64,000 nucleotides of DNA. Source: Triglochin maritima (lineage: Eukaryota > Streptophyta > Magnoliopsida > Alismatales > Juncaginaceae). The notes beneath the pieces are model-generated. The model had not been told where the DNA came from. It searched no databases and worked only from the letters and a program-made list of their open reading frames with translations. The stretch lies in NCBI GenBank assembly GCA_963682175.1, contig OY821787.1:22732501-22796500 (forward strand), given 5' to 3'. Of this stretch, positions 21,996 through 33,873 are shown piece after piece (position 1 is the stretch's first letter; the number at the start of each line of letters is the position of its first letter). Position numbers and translations under genes: made by a program.

Positions 21996-23474
21996 TGTTG
22001 GCTTTTTGGCCTTAATCTATGTTTTGATGATTTAATTAACCTAATCTTAATTATGATGATGTAGAGTAGCACACATATTGCATTGCATGTATATTGTATT
22101 GTGCTAACCTCTACAGGTGATCAAGACTCAAGAAAGAAGGAAATGAAGTCAAGACATGTAAATTAAAGCTAAATCGAAGACATGTAATGTTGATTTATTT
22201 TGAGTCTTAGGAACATGTGTAAATTGAGCATACAAGAGTTAAAAACCAATCACATACACAATAGGTTCCCTATAGAAGTCACACACGAAATTTCACATTA
22301 TTTGGACTTCAATAGATCACCCAAACTTAGACCGGAAAAACACAAAACCTGAACCCTAACTGTCTGCCCACATTCGGTCGACCGCAACATGCCGTTCGGT
22401 CGACCGGATGATCAAGTAATCCAATTTGTGTTTTCCTGCCTAGTTTCGGTCGACCGCACCATATCTTTCGGTCGACCGTTTGAACTTACTGTTCCGACCG
22501 TTATTCTTGTCGTATATGCCCAACGGTCGTATTCGTATTAAAACTATATACACCTCCATATACTTAACCAAACGGTCGAACCATGTGCCAAGTTCGGTCG
22601 ACCGGTTAACCTTGTCAAGAATTCCCTGCTATCGGTCGATACGATTTCGTTCGACCGATCCAGTTTTCCCTCTACCGAAACGCTTATTCGGTCGACCGGT
22701 AACCCTGTTCGGTCGACCGTTTTCTTAATAGACTTAAGTGTTCGGTCGATCTATTCATATTTCGGTCGACCGTATCCTTATCAAACCCAAGCGTTCGGTC
22801 GACCGTTCCACTTTTCGGTCGACCGTTTCTGGACAGATTTGCAGCCCGAATTTTCTGCTTTGTGTGCTTTGCACAAAATCCAATCAAATCTTGTCCCAAC
22901 GGATCTATTCTCTCTAATGCTTATAAATAGAGTTGTAAAACACATTTTAACACAACTCTCCCACTACAAACTTGCCCCAAACATTAGAGAGAAATCAAAA
23001 CACTCAAAGCTTCAAACCTCACACACTTAGTGATCAATTCCTTCATCCTACTCAAGTGTGCTCAAAGTTTAGAGAGTGTTGTTCCACTCAAGGTTACAAT
23101 TGTTGTCAAAGAAAGTAAAGGCTCCGGTGAAAGCCCGAAGCATCCTTCTCGGATTGTGAGAAGAAGATTCCAAGCTCGACGAGGGTTGTTCGCGAGTTTG
23201 ACGGTTGTAAGGCGTTGTCTCCCGGCCCGGAACGGGGAGCGGATAGTGAAGTCGTAGGCGGAGCTCGGTGATCCGAGCGGAGCTTGCAAGAGAGGATTAG
23301 GACCCGGGTGGGGTGCCGAACCTCTATAAAAATCGACCCGACTTCTTGTGGTTTGCATATTTCCTACTCTTGCTTGTTTTGTTTTAAATTTCCGCTGCGC
23401 ATATCGATTGCTTAAACAAGTAGGTGATTAGATTAAAAAGTGATTAGTGAACCCATAACCCACACGATCCTACA
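21996..23474 (+). repeat. Element C 5' LTR (copia, 1479 bp)
   Basis: TGTTGGCTTTTTGGCC...CGATCCTACA. Preceded by CTCTT at 21991-21995, the target duplication. It contains an array of about ten exact CGGTCGACCG palindromes (22374-22832) just upstream of TATAAATA (22922-22929). It has the same length as the 3' LTR, and the only difference I noticed is the terminal base pair. Confidence 0.95.
22374..22832. repeat. CGGTCGACCG palindrome array in C 5' LTR
   Basis: About ten exact copies plus degenerate ones of the 10-bp palindrome, 10-80 bp apart, ending about 90 bp before the TATA box. Palindrome arrays in LTRs are a described trait of Sireviruses; this particular motif I know only from this window. 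Confidence 0.85.
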
Positions 23475-23476
23475 TT

Positions 23477-23489
23477 TGGTATCAGAGCC
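23477..23489 (+). other. Primer-binding site of element C
   Basis: TGGTATCAGAGCC, the usual copia primer site complementary to initiator tRNA-Met, two bases after the LTR. Confidence 0.9.
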
Positions 23490-23526
23490 TTGTTAGCTAA
23501 ATTCTATACTTAATCGTATTTTTAGC

Positions 23527-25170
23527 ATGGCTAGCACATCTAATCATGTAGAAGGATTATGCACCACTAGACCTCCTTTGCTTAATGGGTCAAATTATGA
23601 TTATTGGAAGAATAGGATGAAGATTTTCCTAATTTCTAATGACCTTAAGTATTGGATGTTTCTCCAAAATCCATACACACCACCAAATGAAGATGAATTA
23701 GATTCACTCACTAGGCCCAAAATGAAAGAAATTGAGATGAACTCAAAAATCATGAACATTCTATATTGTGGGCTAAATGAGGGTGAATATAATAGGATTA
23801 GAGGGTGTGTTAGTGCACATGAGATATGGCATAGACTTCAAATGCACCATGAGGGGGATAGTAAAACTAAGGAAACACGCATTAGTCTCCTCATGCATAA
23901 ATATGAGATTTTTTCTATGCAAATCGGTGAAAACATAAGCGAAATGAACACTCGCTTCACCGATATCACTAACTCTCTTTTGGTTCTTGGAAGAAAAATC
24001 AATGAAGGAGAGATGACAAGGAAGTTCCTCCGGTCACTTAGCATCGATTGGGAAGATAAGGTAGTCGCAATTGAAGAGGCGCATGATCTCTCTAAATTAA
24101 AGATGGAGGAGCTCATTGGAAACTTGATGGCTTATGAACTTCAAATCAACCATCGGAAGGAGAAGGAAGCCACCAAGAACAAATTCACCTTGGGATTACA
24201 TGCAAATATTGACCAACCAAGGAGGAGTGTAGAAGATGAGGACATTGAAGTCCTAGCAAAAGACTTCTTCAAATACCTCAAGAAGGACAAAGAAGAAAAG
24301 AATGAAAGAAGAGGTAGAAGAAGTGAGAAAAGAGAAAAAGAAAAAGAGAGGGAGGAGAGTGGAAATGAGAGAAGAGAAGGGGAGAAGAAAAAGGAGAGAA
24401 GAGAGAGGAGAAAAGAAAAGGAGAAGAGCAAGAGAAAAGAAAGGAAGGAGGAAGCACACAAGGCTACATGGGATAATTCTTCATCACCATCTTCATCGTC
24501 GTCTTCCTTGCAAAGTAGAAGAGAAGTGGCTCACTCATGCTTCATGGCTATTGAAGATCAAAGTGAGGTAGATTCTAACTCTTGTTCTAGTAACTCATGC
24601 TCAACTAAGTCATATTATAGTAATAGCTCACATTCTAGTGTTAATGAAGAAACTTATACACATGATGAGCTTCAAAATGCATTTCATGACTTAGTTAAAC
24701 AATATGAGATCATTTGTGACAAAAACAAAAATGCTAGAAAGTTAATCAAAGATCTCCAAAGCCAAATTGAAACATGCATGAATGAGAAGAATGAGGTGAT
24801 TGCTAAATTTGAAAAGAATGCATCAAATCTTGAAAAATTAAGAGCAACACCAATAGATTGTGATCAACTAAATCTTCAAGCCTCTAACTTGCAATTAAGA
24901 AAAGATTTAGAAAGATTCACTAATGGAACTCATATGCTTAACATGCTATTAGGTAGTCAAAGGCAATCTTTGCAAAAACATGGTTTAGGTTACAATTTTA
25001 AATTGAAAAACCATGTATCTCACACTACTCTAAATGGTAAGCATATGTTCATTAACCATAGTTCCTCAAGTGTGTGGGCACCCAAAACCAAAATGGTTTG
25101 GATCCCAAAAGCTAATGTTCAAGGACCCAAAGTTGTTTGGGTACCCAAATCTACTATTGTAGGAGCTTGA
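23527..25170 (+). CDS. Element C Gag protein (Sirevirus-like copia), intact ORF
   Basis: 547 codons with no break. The N-terminal half is a copia capsid domain of the UBN2 type (LLNGSNYDYWKNRMKIFL, NILYCGLNEGEYNRI, EIWHRLQMHHEG, RFTDITNSLL, LSKLKMEELIGNLMAYE). Residues of about 255-320 are extremely Lys/Glu/Arg-rich. A Ser tract follows, then a helical stretch around residues 375-480 that may form a coiled coil. The C-terminus carries two WxPK-type motifs (VWAPKTKMVWIPK, GPKVVWVPK), which in autonomous relatives lie around the gag-protease linker. No CCHC knuckle is visible and no protease, integrase or reverse transcriptase follows. The element therefore looks like a gag-only parasite that must be copied by another element's enzymes. 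The ATG at 23527 is the first after the primer site. Confidence 0.9.
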   Translation: MASTSNHVEGLCTTRPPLLNGSNYDYWKNRMKIFLISNDLKYWMFLQNPYTPPNEDELDSLTRPKMKEIEMNSKIMNILYCGLNEGEYNRIRGCVSAHEIWHRLQMHHEGDSKTKETRISLLMHKYEIFSMQIGENISEMNTRFTDITNSLLVLGRKINEGEMTRKFLRSLSIDWEDKVVAIEEAHDLSKLKMEELIGNLMAYELQINHRKEKEATKNKFTLGLHANIDQPRRSVEDEDIEVLAKDFFKYLKKDKEEKNERRGRRSEKREKEKEREESGNERREGEKKKERRERRKEKEKSKRKERKEEAHKATWDNSSSPSSSSSSLQSRREVAHSCFMAIEDQSEVDSNSCSSNSCSTKSYYSNSSHSSVNEETYTHDELQNAFHDLVKQYEIICDKNKNARKLIKDLQSQIETCMNEKNEVIAKFEKNASNLEKLRATPIDCDQLNLQASNLQLRKDLERFTNGTHMLNMLLGSQRQSLQKHGLGYNFKLKNHVSHTTLNGKHMFINHSSSSVWAPKTKMVWIPKANVQGPKVVWVPKSTIVGA

Positions 25171-25802
25171 GGAGGAGATTGGTGGTGACCGGGTGAGCTC
25201 AAGAGTCAAATTCAAATCCGGTTGCATCACCAAATGAGATTGGAGCTAAATTCGAATTCAACATTGGTATAAATTCTTATCTATTCAATTCATGTTAAAT
25301 TAGCTCTAATCTAGCTTCATATGCTTAATTGACATATCATATAGTTTAATTCATTGCAAATCATATACCCTAATTCATTGCAAATCATTTATCACATCCA
25401 TTGATTTTAAATGTCATTTCTAAATGGATGTTAGAATAAGGCTTAAGAAGAAACTTAATTAAACTTAAATTTCATCATACTCATTGTTTCAATTTAGCCT
25501 TATTAATAGGGGGAGCTTAAATGTTATATCTTTTATTAGAGTAATGAAGTGCAAAATTTAGGGGGAGCAACTTCATTACAAGACATCCAAATTCTATGCT
25601 TAAAGTCTTAAATATTTATTATTTTTGATGGATGTCAAAGGGGGAGAGATAATTAAGGGGGTAACTTGGAATTTGGCATAAAATTGATCAAAAACTATGC
25701 ACATCCATAGGGGGAGCATTAATATGCATAGTTTACATATACAAATTCCATGTATTTAGATAGAATTAAGATATAGGTTGCCATCATCAAAAAGGGGGAG
25801 AT
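25171..25802 (+). other. Element C 3' region with repeated polypurine tracts
   Basis: 632 bp with five copies of an A/G GGGGAG tract (about 25508-25515, 25560-25567, 25638-25646, 25709-25716 and 25793-25800). The last directly precedes the LTR and is the likely plus-strand primer. Multiplied polypurine tracts are described for Sireviruses. Confidence 0.75.
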
Positions 25803-27281
25803 TGTTGGCTTTTTGGCCTTAATCTATGTTTTGATGATTTAATTAACCTAATCTTAATTATGATGATGTAGAGTAGCACACATATTGCATTGCATGTATA
25901 TTGTATTGTGCTAACCTCTACAGGTGATCAAGACTCAAGAAAGAAGGAAATGAAGTCAAGACATGTAAATTAAAGCTAAATCGAAGACATGTAATGTTGA
26001 TTTATTTTGAGTCTTAGGAACATGTGTAAATTGAGCATACAAGAGTTAAAAACCAATCACATACACAATAGGTTCCCTATAGAAGTCACACACGAAATTT
26101 CACATTATTTGGACTTCAATAGATCACCCAAACTTAGACCGGAAAAACACAAAACCTGAACCCTAACTGTCTGCCCACATTCGGTCGACCGCAACATGCC
26201 GTTCGGTCGACCGGATGATCAAGTAATCCAATTTGTGTTTTCCTGCCTAGTTTCGGTCGACCGCACCATATCTTTCGGTCGACCGTTTGAACTTACTGTT
26301 CCGACCGTTATTCTTGTCGTATATGCCCAACGGTCGTATTCGTATTAAAACTATATACACCTCCATATACTTAACCAAACGGTCGAACCATGTGCCAAGT
26401 TCGGTCGACCGGTTAACCTTGTCAAGAATTCCCTGCTATCGGTCGATACGATTTCGTTCGACCGATCCAGTTTTCCCTCTACCGAAACGCTTATTCGGTC
26501 GACCGGTAACCCTGTTCGGTCGACCGTTTTCTTAATAGACTTAAGTGTTCGGTCGATCTATTCATATTTCGGTCGACCGTATCCTTATCAAACCCAAGCG
26601 TTCGGTCGACCGTTCCACTTTTCGGTCGACCGTTTCTGGACAGATTTGCAGCCCGAATTTTCTGCTTTGTGTGCTTTGCACAAAATCCAATCAAATCTTG
26701 TCCCAACGGATCTATTCTCTCTAATGCTTATAAATAGAGTTGTAAAACACATTTTAACACAACTCTCCCACTACAAACTTGCCCCAAACATTAGAGAGAA
26801 ATCAAAACACTCAAAGCTTCAAACCTCACACACTTAGTGATCAATTCCTTCATCCTACTCAAGTGTGCTCAAAGTTTAGAGAGTGTTGTTCCACTCAAGG
26901 TTACAATTGTTGTCAAAGAAAGTAAAGGCTCCGGTGAAAGCCCGAAGCATCCTTCTCGGATTGTGAGAAGAAGATTCCAAGCTCGACGAGGGTTGTTCGC
27001 GAGTTTGACGGTTGTAAGGCGTTGTCTCCCGGCCCGGAACGGGGAGCGGATAGTGAAGTCGTAGGCGGAGCTCGGTGATCCGAGCGGAGCTTGCAAGAGA
27101 GGATTAGGACCCGGGTGGGGTGCCGAACCTCTATAAAAATCGACCCGACTTCTTGTGGTTTGCATATTTCCTACTCTTGCTTGTTTTGTTTTAAATTTCC
27201 GCTGCGCATATCGATTGCTTAAACAAGTAGGTGATTAGATTAAAAAGTGATTAGTGAACCCATAACCCACACGATCCTATA
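25803..27281 (+). repeat. Element C 3' LTR (1479 bp)
   Basis: Copy of 21996-23474 at a constant offset of 3807. It ends CCTATA instead of CCTACA. The array is at 26181-26639 and the TATA box at 26729-26736. CTCTT follows at 27282-27286. Near-identity of the LTRs implies a very recent insertion. Confidence 0.95.
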
Positions 27282-27286
27282 CTCTT

Positions 27287-27566
27287 TGCATGTGTGCACT
27301 CACTCCAACCCTTAGGGGTTTTCCATTTCCTGAATTCCAGCATTTCGTTGTTAGCTTAGTTGTTATTTCATCGTTTGTTTGTTTCTTTCACATTTCGTAC
27401 TTCTTAGCGTAGTGTAGTGTAGCGTAGCATAATCAATCTTTCTCCCCCAATTTTTGCCACTTGATTTCGTACAAGCAAGAGGCTACTCACCTCCCTGAGG
27501 ACGACCCGTACTTTCCACCGCTTCATCGCGGCCGTGCACTTGCGGTTTTAAATAAAACGTTCAACA
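27287..27566 (+). repeat. Partial LTR, right of element C
   Basis: Continues 21995 after the insertion. It ends at the exact LTR terminus AACGTTCAACA. Unlike both K1 LTRs it has no 21-bp U5 deletion, so it came from a different copy. It joins a minus-strand LTR at 27566/27567. Confidence 0.85.
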
Positions 27567-28508
27567 ATCATTTTGGCAAAACTCATCAAATTATAAATTC
27601 TATCCTAAACAAGCAAGCATACATTGATGTTTTATCAACGCATTGAAAAATAAAGTATTCATTCCATTCTCTAATGCATGTATGAACATCTACTCCACCC
27701 CCCAAAGGGGATAAAACTACTCACTACACATTACACTAAGATAATAAGACATTTTAACTAAGCTAGATTTAATAAAAGACGATTAAACTAAAACATGCAT
27801 AAACAATAAAAGAAGCACAAAACAAATAAAAGAAACACAAAACTTTATTGATAAAATGACTCACATTTAAAGTAGCATCCTCCTACTTTAGTGTGTGCTT
27901 CAAGGCCTCAATTCTAGTAGGAAGAATAACCACTTAAAATATGGAGTGATTACAATAGGAGGTGAAGAGTTCTATTTATAGACATGGAAAAAGCTAATCC
28001 GGGACAATCCCCCGATGTGGGACTAAAACAATACCAAACGTAGACTAAACAAACAGTAAAACAAGTCCACGAGAAATTTGGGCGGATCCTGAGTAATATG
28101 GACCGCTAATTAGCGGTCCAAGACCGCCAATTGGCGGTCCATAAACTTCGGATCGCGGTGGAATTTGTTGTGGGCTTTTCCTTCTGGTATTGTTGGTCTT
28201 TGATGCGGTTACTTGACTTGTTGGAGCTCCGACCCGAATCGAATTGGTAAAATACTCCCCATGATGGTGGGGAGTATTCTGTTTTGCTCTTAGGTCCTTC
28301 TGTCTTGCAATCAGGTCCTTCTTCCTTGCATTTTGGTCCCCAGATCTCACAATTCAGTCATTTTTCCCAGCTTTTGGGTCCTTTTATGCTTCATCTCTTC
28401 AAACCTATTTATTCCTGAAAACTAACCATAAAACTCGTAACATAGCATTGTTTAGGTGAAAGATAATGGATATAAGATACAAATATAAGCATGAAATGAT
28501 GTCAATCA
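27567..28508 (-). repeat. Element H 3' LTR, truncated
   Basis: Minus-strand LTR missing its U5 end (about 440 bp lost compared with F). TATA box at 27973-27980, USE-like element at 28013-28023 (32 bp apart), two hairpins at about 28100-28141. It ends GATGTCAATCA and is followed by the polypurine tract, here with one G interrupted. Confidence 0.88.
27973..28023 (-). promoter_or_regulatory. USE-like element plus TATA box of H LTR
   Basis: On the minus strand, GTCCCACATCG (28023-28013) is followed 32 bp later by TATAAATA (27980-27973). Confidence 0.75.
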
Positions 28509-30048
28509 AATACCCCAACACCTAACTTTTGCTAGTCCCGAGCAAAACAAAGAAAGAGAAAAGCATACAAAAACAAGAAATCCTAACTCACTTTCGTAGG
28601 AATAACGGTTGCACTTAGCACGTGCAACAAGCCGTTAAACCTCCTTGTCGCCAAGGAGGAGGAGTGTTCTCTCCTGAGGGTTTTCAGCGGATATACCCAC
28701 AAAATCCGAACAAGATGCATTAATCAATCTAGCTACACGACTCGTTGGAATTATTTTGTCGATCATGGGATGCGGTAATACTACGGGTCGACTCTATAAA
28801 TATAATCGGACCACACACCTAGCCTAATGAGTTATTCATGAAAGTTTGTCAAGGACTTAAGTGAAAGACATGGGCAACCTTAACTTCTGAATGTGATACA
28901 ATGTGTAAAGTCCATTTTGGTTCTTATTTGACTTTTTTTTTCTTTTTCCTTTTTTTTTCTTTTTCTTTGGAGCATTTTATTGGTTGGTGTTTGATTCTCC
29001 CAGGGTCAGGTTTCATGCGTCATTGCCTATGAGGACTTACACTATCACGTACACCTTCCCCCAAATCTCCACATAGGGCGATCCCTACCACCCGTGTAAC
29101 GGGAGTTCGGTCGGTGCATCGCAAGTCAGATGACTCGAAAGCACCAGCCACAAAGTCCCCTCAGACATACTTTCCCGAGTGATAGGAGTCGTGCGAGAAG
29201 AGAGAACACCACTTATTTATATATCTACATGGGAACCAAAACCCCTACACTTAAGTTTCACAAAAAGAGATTAAGGGCCCTTGACTACGACAAACTTCCT
29301 TATACTAACAAACACGAATTATTTGACTCACTAGGTTCAGGGTGGACTTCTTTAAATGTTTGATTGCTGAAACCCTATGATTACACGCCCCCCGAGGGAA
29401 AACCGGGGTGCATCCTAACGACTCGATAAGACCTAAAGCTAGTAAACTAGAAATCCTAATGCATCGAGTTCAAGACAATTTTGGGAGCTTTCTTTTTACT
29501 TTGCCTCTCAACGGGTTTGCACAAGCTAAACACACGCAAAACCCACAAAAACTTTTTCTTTCGCAAACACATGAATATTTTGAAAGAAATCTGAAAATTT
29601 TAAAGCACTAGGCAAGCAAAAGAAGACAAGTCACCCAAGGATCATGGCAAGCAGATATATCGATATTAAATGCAGCACACTAACATGACCCTATCAATAC
29701 ACACAAAAGAAAACAAAATCAAAAGAAAAAGACTCGACTATGTACACACGTAAACCCCCCCACACCTACTTCATGCATTGTCCTCAATGAATGTGAGCAT
29801 GATACTACATAGATTTATGCATGAAAAAAGAAGATCTCACCAACACGAAGCACAACAGGAAGTTCATGGTTATAGTGATGGACACAAACCCGAATTTCCT
29901 CAAAACCTGTGAGATACTGAAGAAGGGAGATAAATACGTGAAGAGATTGGGCCCAAGTACCCAAGGGTTGGGGCCCACAGCAATCGATGCTCACTGAAGG
30001 AGTCTTTTATTACACACTTTTTTTCTTTTTTTTTCTTTTTTTGTTTTT
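28509..30048 (-). other. Element H polypurine tract and 3' untranslated region
   Basis: Collinear with the F and K1 3' regions. Stem-loop at 28640-28659. Simple tracts lie at 28929-28972 and 30010-30050. No gene; ORFs such as 29130-29363 recur in the other copies only because the untranslated region is repeated. Confidence 0.75.
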
Positions 30049-33000
30049 TTACAAGATATATACATCAACCAAGATATTCTCAAAATCATTTGGTAAAGGA
30101 ACATCAAATGAGAACATCAAGTTTTGAGGACCAGAGACTTGCCGAGATGGGCAAGCTTCACTGGTACTTTGAGGTGTCATGAGTGGTGAAAGGTCAAAGC
30201 TGAAAGGCTCGAACCCCTCATGATATTGGTCGGGTGTAGGCAACATGAAAGAGTGAAGATGTGTTGCCTCACTAGGGTTTAGTTTCTCATCGAACAAAAC
30301 CCTCCAACCAATAGGTGGGTGCATCGGAATGAGTTCCTCAAGCTCATTCGATGGATGCAGCAGACCTGCATCACGAAATATGGGGCTTCTCCCCAAGTCA
30401 TCCAGCAAGGACCTCCCACCATCATTTAGATCATCAAGCATAAGCGCGGTCATAGGTGGGTCCTTGTTGGAGTCAAGATGAAGCTCAAATGGCTCAGTGG
30501 CCAAGGGACATGAGATAGAGACACCTTCTGGTATAGGCATATGATGAAGTGTCTCACTCTCACTAGTACTCTCAACTGAATCATACAACGAACACTCCTT
30601 TTGGACATTCATGTTCGAGGCCAGCTCACATTGTTGCAATGCAAAGACAGGCAATGAGTTTTCGCTGGGCCCACGAACATTCTCAACGGGTTGCATTGGG
30701 GTTAGGGGTGTTCGTTGAATTTGTGGTGCTTTCTCCAATTGGCGGATGAGATTTAGATTTAAAGGTTCATCCATGGGTTCTTGTTGCTTACCAGAGTTGA
30801 ACACATGAAACTCGGCACTCATGTTACCGAATGAGAGCTTCATGAGACCATTTCTACAATTAATCAAGGCATTGGAGGTTGCCAGAAATGGTCTACCCAA
30901 AATCAAAGGTATTTGAGAGTGGGTGTTCGCAACTGGATTGGTATCGAGGCCAACAAAATCGACTGGACATATAAAATCTCCAACTTTGATAAGCACGTCC
31001 TCGAAAATCCCCATGGGACTACGAATGGATCTATCTGCCAATTGGAGGGTGATCTTAGTTGGTTTCAATTCTCCCAAGTTCAACTGTTGATAAACAGAGA
31101 ATGGGAGGAGGTTGACCGCTGATCCTAAATCAAGTAAAACATTGCTCATTCTAGTGTCCCCTATCGTACACTGAATAGTAGGACACCCAGGGTCCTTGTA
31201 TTTTGTGTAGGTGGGATTGGACAAAAGTGAGCTGATATTTGCAGCCAAGAATGCTTTCTTAGGAACATTGGTCTTCCTATTGGTTGTGCAGAGATCCTTC
31301 AACACTTTGGCATATTGAGGTATTTGTTGGATGACATCCAACAAGGGGATGTTAACCTTTACTTGCTTAAACACCTCTAATATCTTGTCCATGGTGTCAC
31401 TCTGCTTTTTGGTTAACCTACTTGGATAGGGAGCTTTTGGCAGGTCGGTTTTCTGCGGTGCCTGAGAAGAAAGCTTTGGTGTATTACCCTCACCCTCAAC
31501 CTCTTCTTCACCACCATTCCCACTGAGGGGCTGCATAGATGGCGGTTGTTGTGGCAAGGAAATGTGATTGTCAACCTGTTTTCCATTCCTTAAGGTCACA
31601 TTGGAATTGACATGGTGAACAGGTTCCTCCACATTGTTCACTTGCCTTCCCCGAGGTACTACATTCTCATTTTGCATGTGTTGTTGTTGGTACATTCGGG
31701 GGGTTAGCCTCAGGCTGGCTAGGAAAAGACCATTTCTCTGTTTCATGTACAGACTGAGCCAATTGGCCCATTTGAAGCTCTAGAGATTTGATGGTCTGCT
31801 GATTTGAAGTGAGAACTTGACTCGTGGTTGACATAAAAATTTTCATTGAGTTTTCAAGTCCACGAGTCAAGGTCTCAAGCGAATTGAATCGGGTTTCCAT
31901 ATTATTGGAATTTGGGAAACCTGATTGATTGGTGGTTTGCGCTTGGGGTGGCTGATAGGATTGTGCATGCATGAGAGGTTGGTGTGATTGGTAATTTGGT
32001 CTAGAGGATTTGGTAGGACCACCCGGGGCATTAGTTTGGTTCCATGAAAAATTGGGGTGGTTCCTCCATCCAGGATTATAAGATGACGAGTATGGCTCAT
32101 TCCTGGCTCTATCATAGATGGCGTTGACACGCTCCATCTTAGGAGGAATGGACTCACACTCGCTTTCTGCATGACCTATCCTACCATATGAATGATAGGG
32201 ACTTTGACCAGATGTGGACATGTGAGGTGCACTTTGTTGGTTTTGGAGCTCAATCGAATCCATACGGCGCATTAAGGCAGCCATGCGTGCCTCGGTGGCC
32301 GTAGTGGTATCGATAGCAAATACGGTACCCGATCTAGTCGAGTTTGCATTCGCGATCCTCGCTCCTATACTAGATGATGCTGGTGGTTCCCTCACACTCT
32401 CCCATTGCATGGTTTTCTCAGCAAGGTCTTCTAGGAAAGCCCATGCCTCCCTTTCATCCTTTCCCAAGAACTCTCCTTGACACATGGACTCAAGGAGCGT
32501 TCTTGACGGTATGTGAAGACCCTCGTACACAATCTGACAAAGGCGCCACAACTCAATGCCATGGTGAGGGCATGAGGATAGTATCTCCTTGATCCTTTCT
32601 AGATATGCATGAAATGTCTCGGTCTCAAGTTGATAGAACGAATTGATTTCGTTCCTCAATTTTTGAGTCCAATGATTTGGGAAGTACTTCTTGAGGAATG
32701 CAGATGGAAACTCATCCCAAGTCCTAAAGGCATTTGCCTGGTTGCTGTACAACCACTTCTTGGCGTCATCCTTCAGCGCAAAGGGGACAAGCCTAAGATG
32801 GATGGAGTCTGTGCTAAGTTGTTGCAGCTTGAACATAGCACAAACCTCCTCAAATTCCCTGAGAAAGATATAGGGGTCACCTTTCCTAGTGAAATGAGGG
32901 AGCATGGAGATAAACTGAGGCTTTACCTCAAAATGGTTCCCATTAGCCTCTGGCAATACGATGCAAGAAGGTAGAGCAGTACGGGTTGGGTAGCATCGAT

Positions 33001-33214
33001 CACGTAGAGGTATGGGAACGACAACAGGACGCTCAGGTGGGTCCAGCAACTGCTCCTCCTCACGGAAATTACCAGCCATTGAACCCAAACTATGTGCGAC
33101 ACGAGAGGAGGAAGGTGTCGAGAAATCGATGACCGAAGCCGGATTGACAACGCTCCTCGTCAAACGACCACTCTCGTCTCGTGTCCACGAAAGCATGCAC
33201 AAAGATGCACACAC
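30049..33214 (-). pseudogene. Element H gag-protease gene with frameshift
   Basis: Gag reads from 33214 down to about 31700, then shifts frame, and the protease continues to 30049. The shift is one extra base in a homopolymer: six G on the plus strand at 31698-31703 where F and K1 have five. Capsid motifs are intact (LREFEEVCAMFK, DDAKKWLYSN, FLKKYFPNHWT). The CCHC knuckle reads YHSYGRIGHAESEC, so the first two zinc-binding Cys are Tyr. The protease has LLDLGSAVNLLP and ILGRPFLATS, followed by the roughly 240-residue extension shared with K1 and F. It ends 17 codons later than in K1 and F because their TGA is TTA here. No pol. Confidence 0.9.
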
Positions 33215-33222
33215 ACAATTGC

Positions 33223-33611
33223 AAGACCGCCAATTGGCGGTCCATAAACTTCGGATCGCGTTGGAATTTGTTGTGGGCTTTTCTTTCTGGTATTGTTGGT
33301 CTTTGATGCGGTTACTTGACTTGTTGGAGCTCCGACTCGAATAGAATTGGTAAAATACTCCCCATGATGGTGTGGAGTATTCTGTTTTGCTCTTAGGTCC
33401 TTCTGTCTTGCAATCAGGTCCTTCTTCCTTGCATCTTGGTCCCCAGATCTCACAATTCAGTCCTTTTTCCCAGCTTTTGGGTCCTTTTATGCTTCATCTC
33501 TTCAAACCTATTTATTCCTGAAAACTAAACATAAAACTCGTAACATAGCATTGTTTAGGTGAAAGATAATGGATATAAGATACAAATATAAGCATGAAAT
33601 GATGTCAATCA
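33223..33611 (-). repeat. Element H 5' LTR fragment (U3 only)
   Basis: Starts at the hairpin GACCGCCAATTGGCGGTC (33225-33242) and ends GATGTCAATCA. R, U5, primer site and leader are deleted; the gag start is joined directly to the hairpin. TCCAT follows at 33612-33616, matching 11586-11590. Confidence 0.85.
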
Positions 33612-33873
33612 TCCATTGATCGATAAAAATGAGTCCATCGAGTCGAGTTTCTAGATTGAATAATGCATCTTGTTCGGATTTTGTGGGTATATCCGCTGAA
33701 AACCCTCAGGAGACAACACTCCTCCTACTTGGCGACAAGGAGGTTTAACGGCTTGTTGCACGTGCTAAGTACAACCATGATTCCTACGAAAATGAGTTAG
33801 GATTTCTTGTTTTTCGTATGCTTCTGTTTCTTTGTTTTGCTCGGGACTAGCAAAAGTTAGGTGTGGGGGTATT
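33612..33873 (+). other. K0 3' untranslated region, right part, with polypurine tract
   Basis: Resumes exactly where 11590 stopped (TCCAT shared), collinear with 19545-19809. Stem-loop at 33724-33743 (one mismatch), polypurine tract GGTGTGGGGGTATT just before the LTR. Confidence 0.85.

Noticed and set aside
22480..22728. Open frame repeated exactly at 26287-26535 and other identical pairs (22684/26491, 22839/26646, 23030/26837, 23062/26869)
   Set aside because: They recur only because the two LTRs of element C are near-identical; no domain or codon signal.
22374..22832. CRISPR-like pattern: short palindromic repeats with unique spacers
   Set aside because: Spacing is irregular (10-80 bp), the motif is only 10 bp, it lies inside a plant LTR and is duplicated in the partner LTR. 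No cas-type genes are present.
24141..24461. Minus-strand frame rich in Ser, Leu and Phe
   Set aside because: Antisense shadow of the Lys/Glu-rich block of the copia Gag; the same shadow occurs at 36767-37051.
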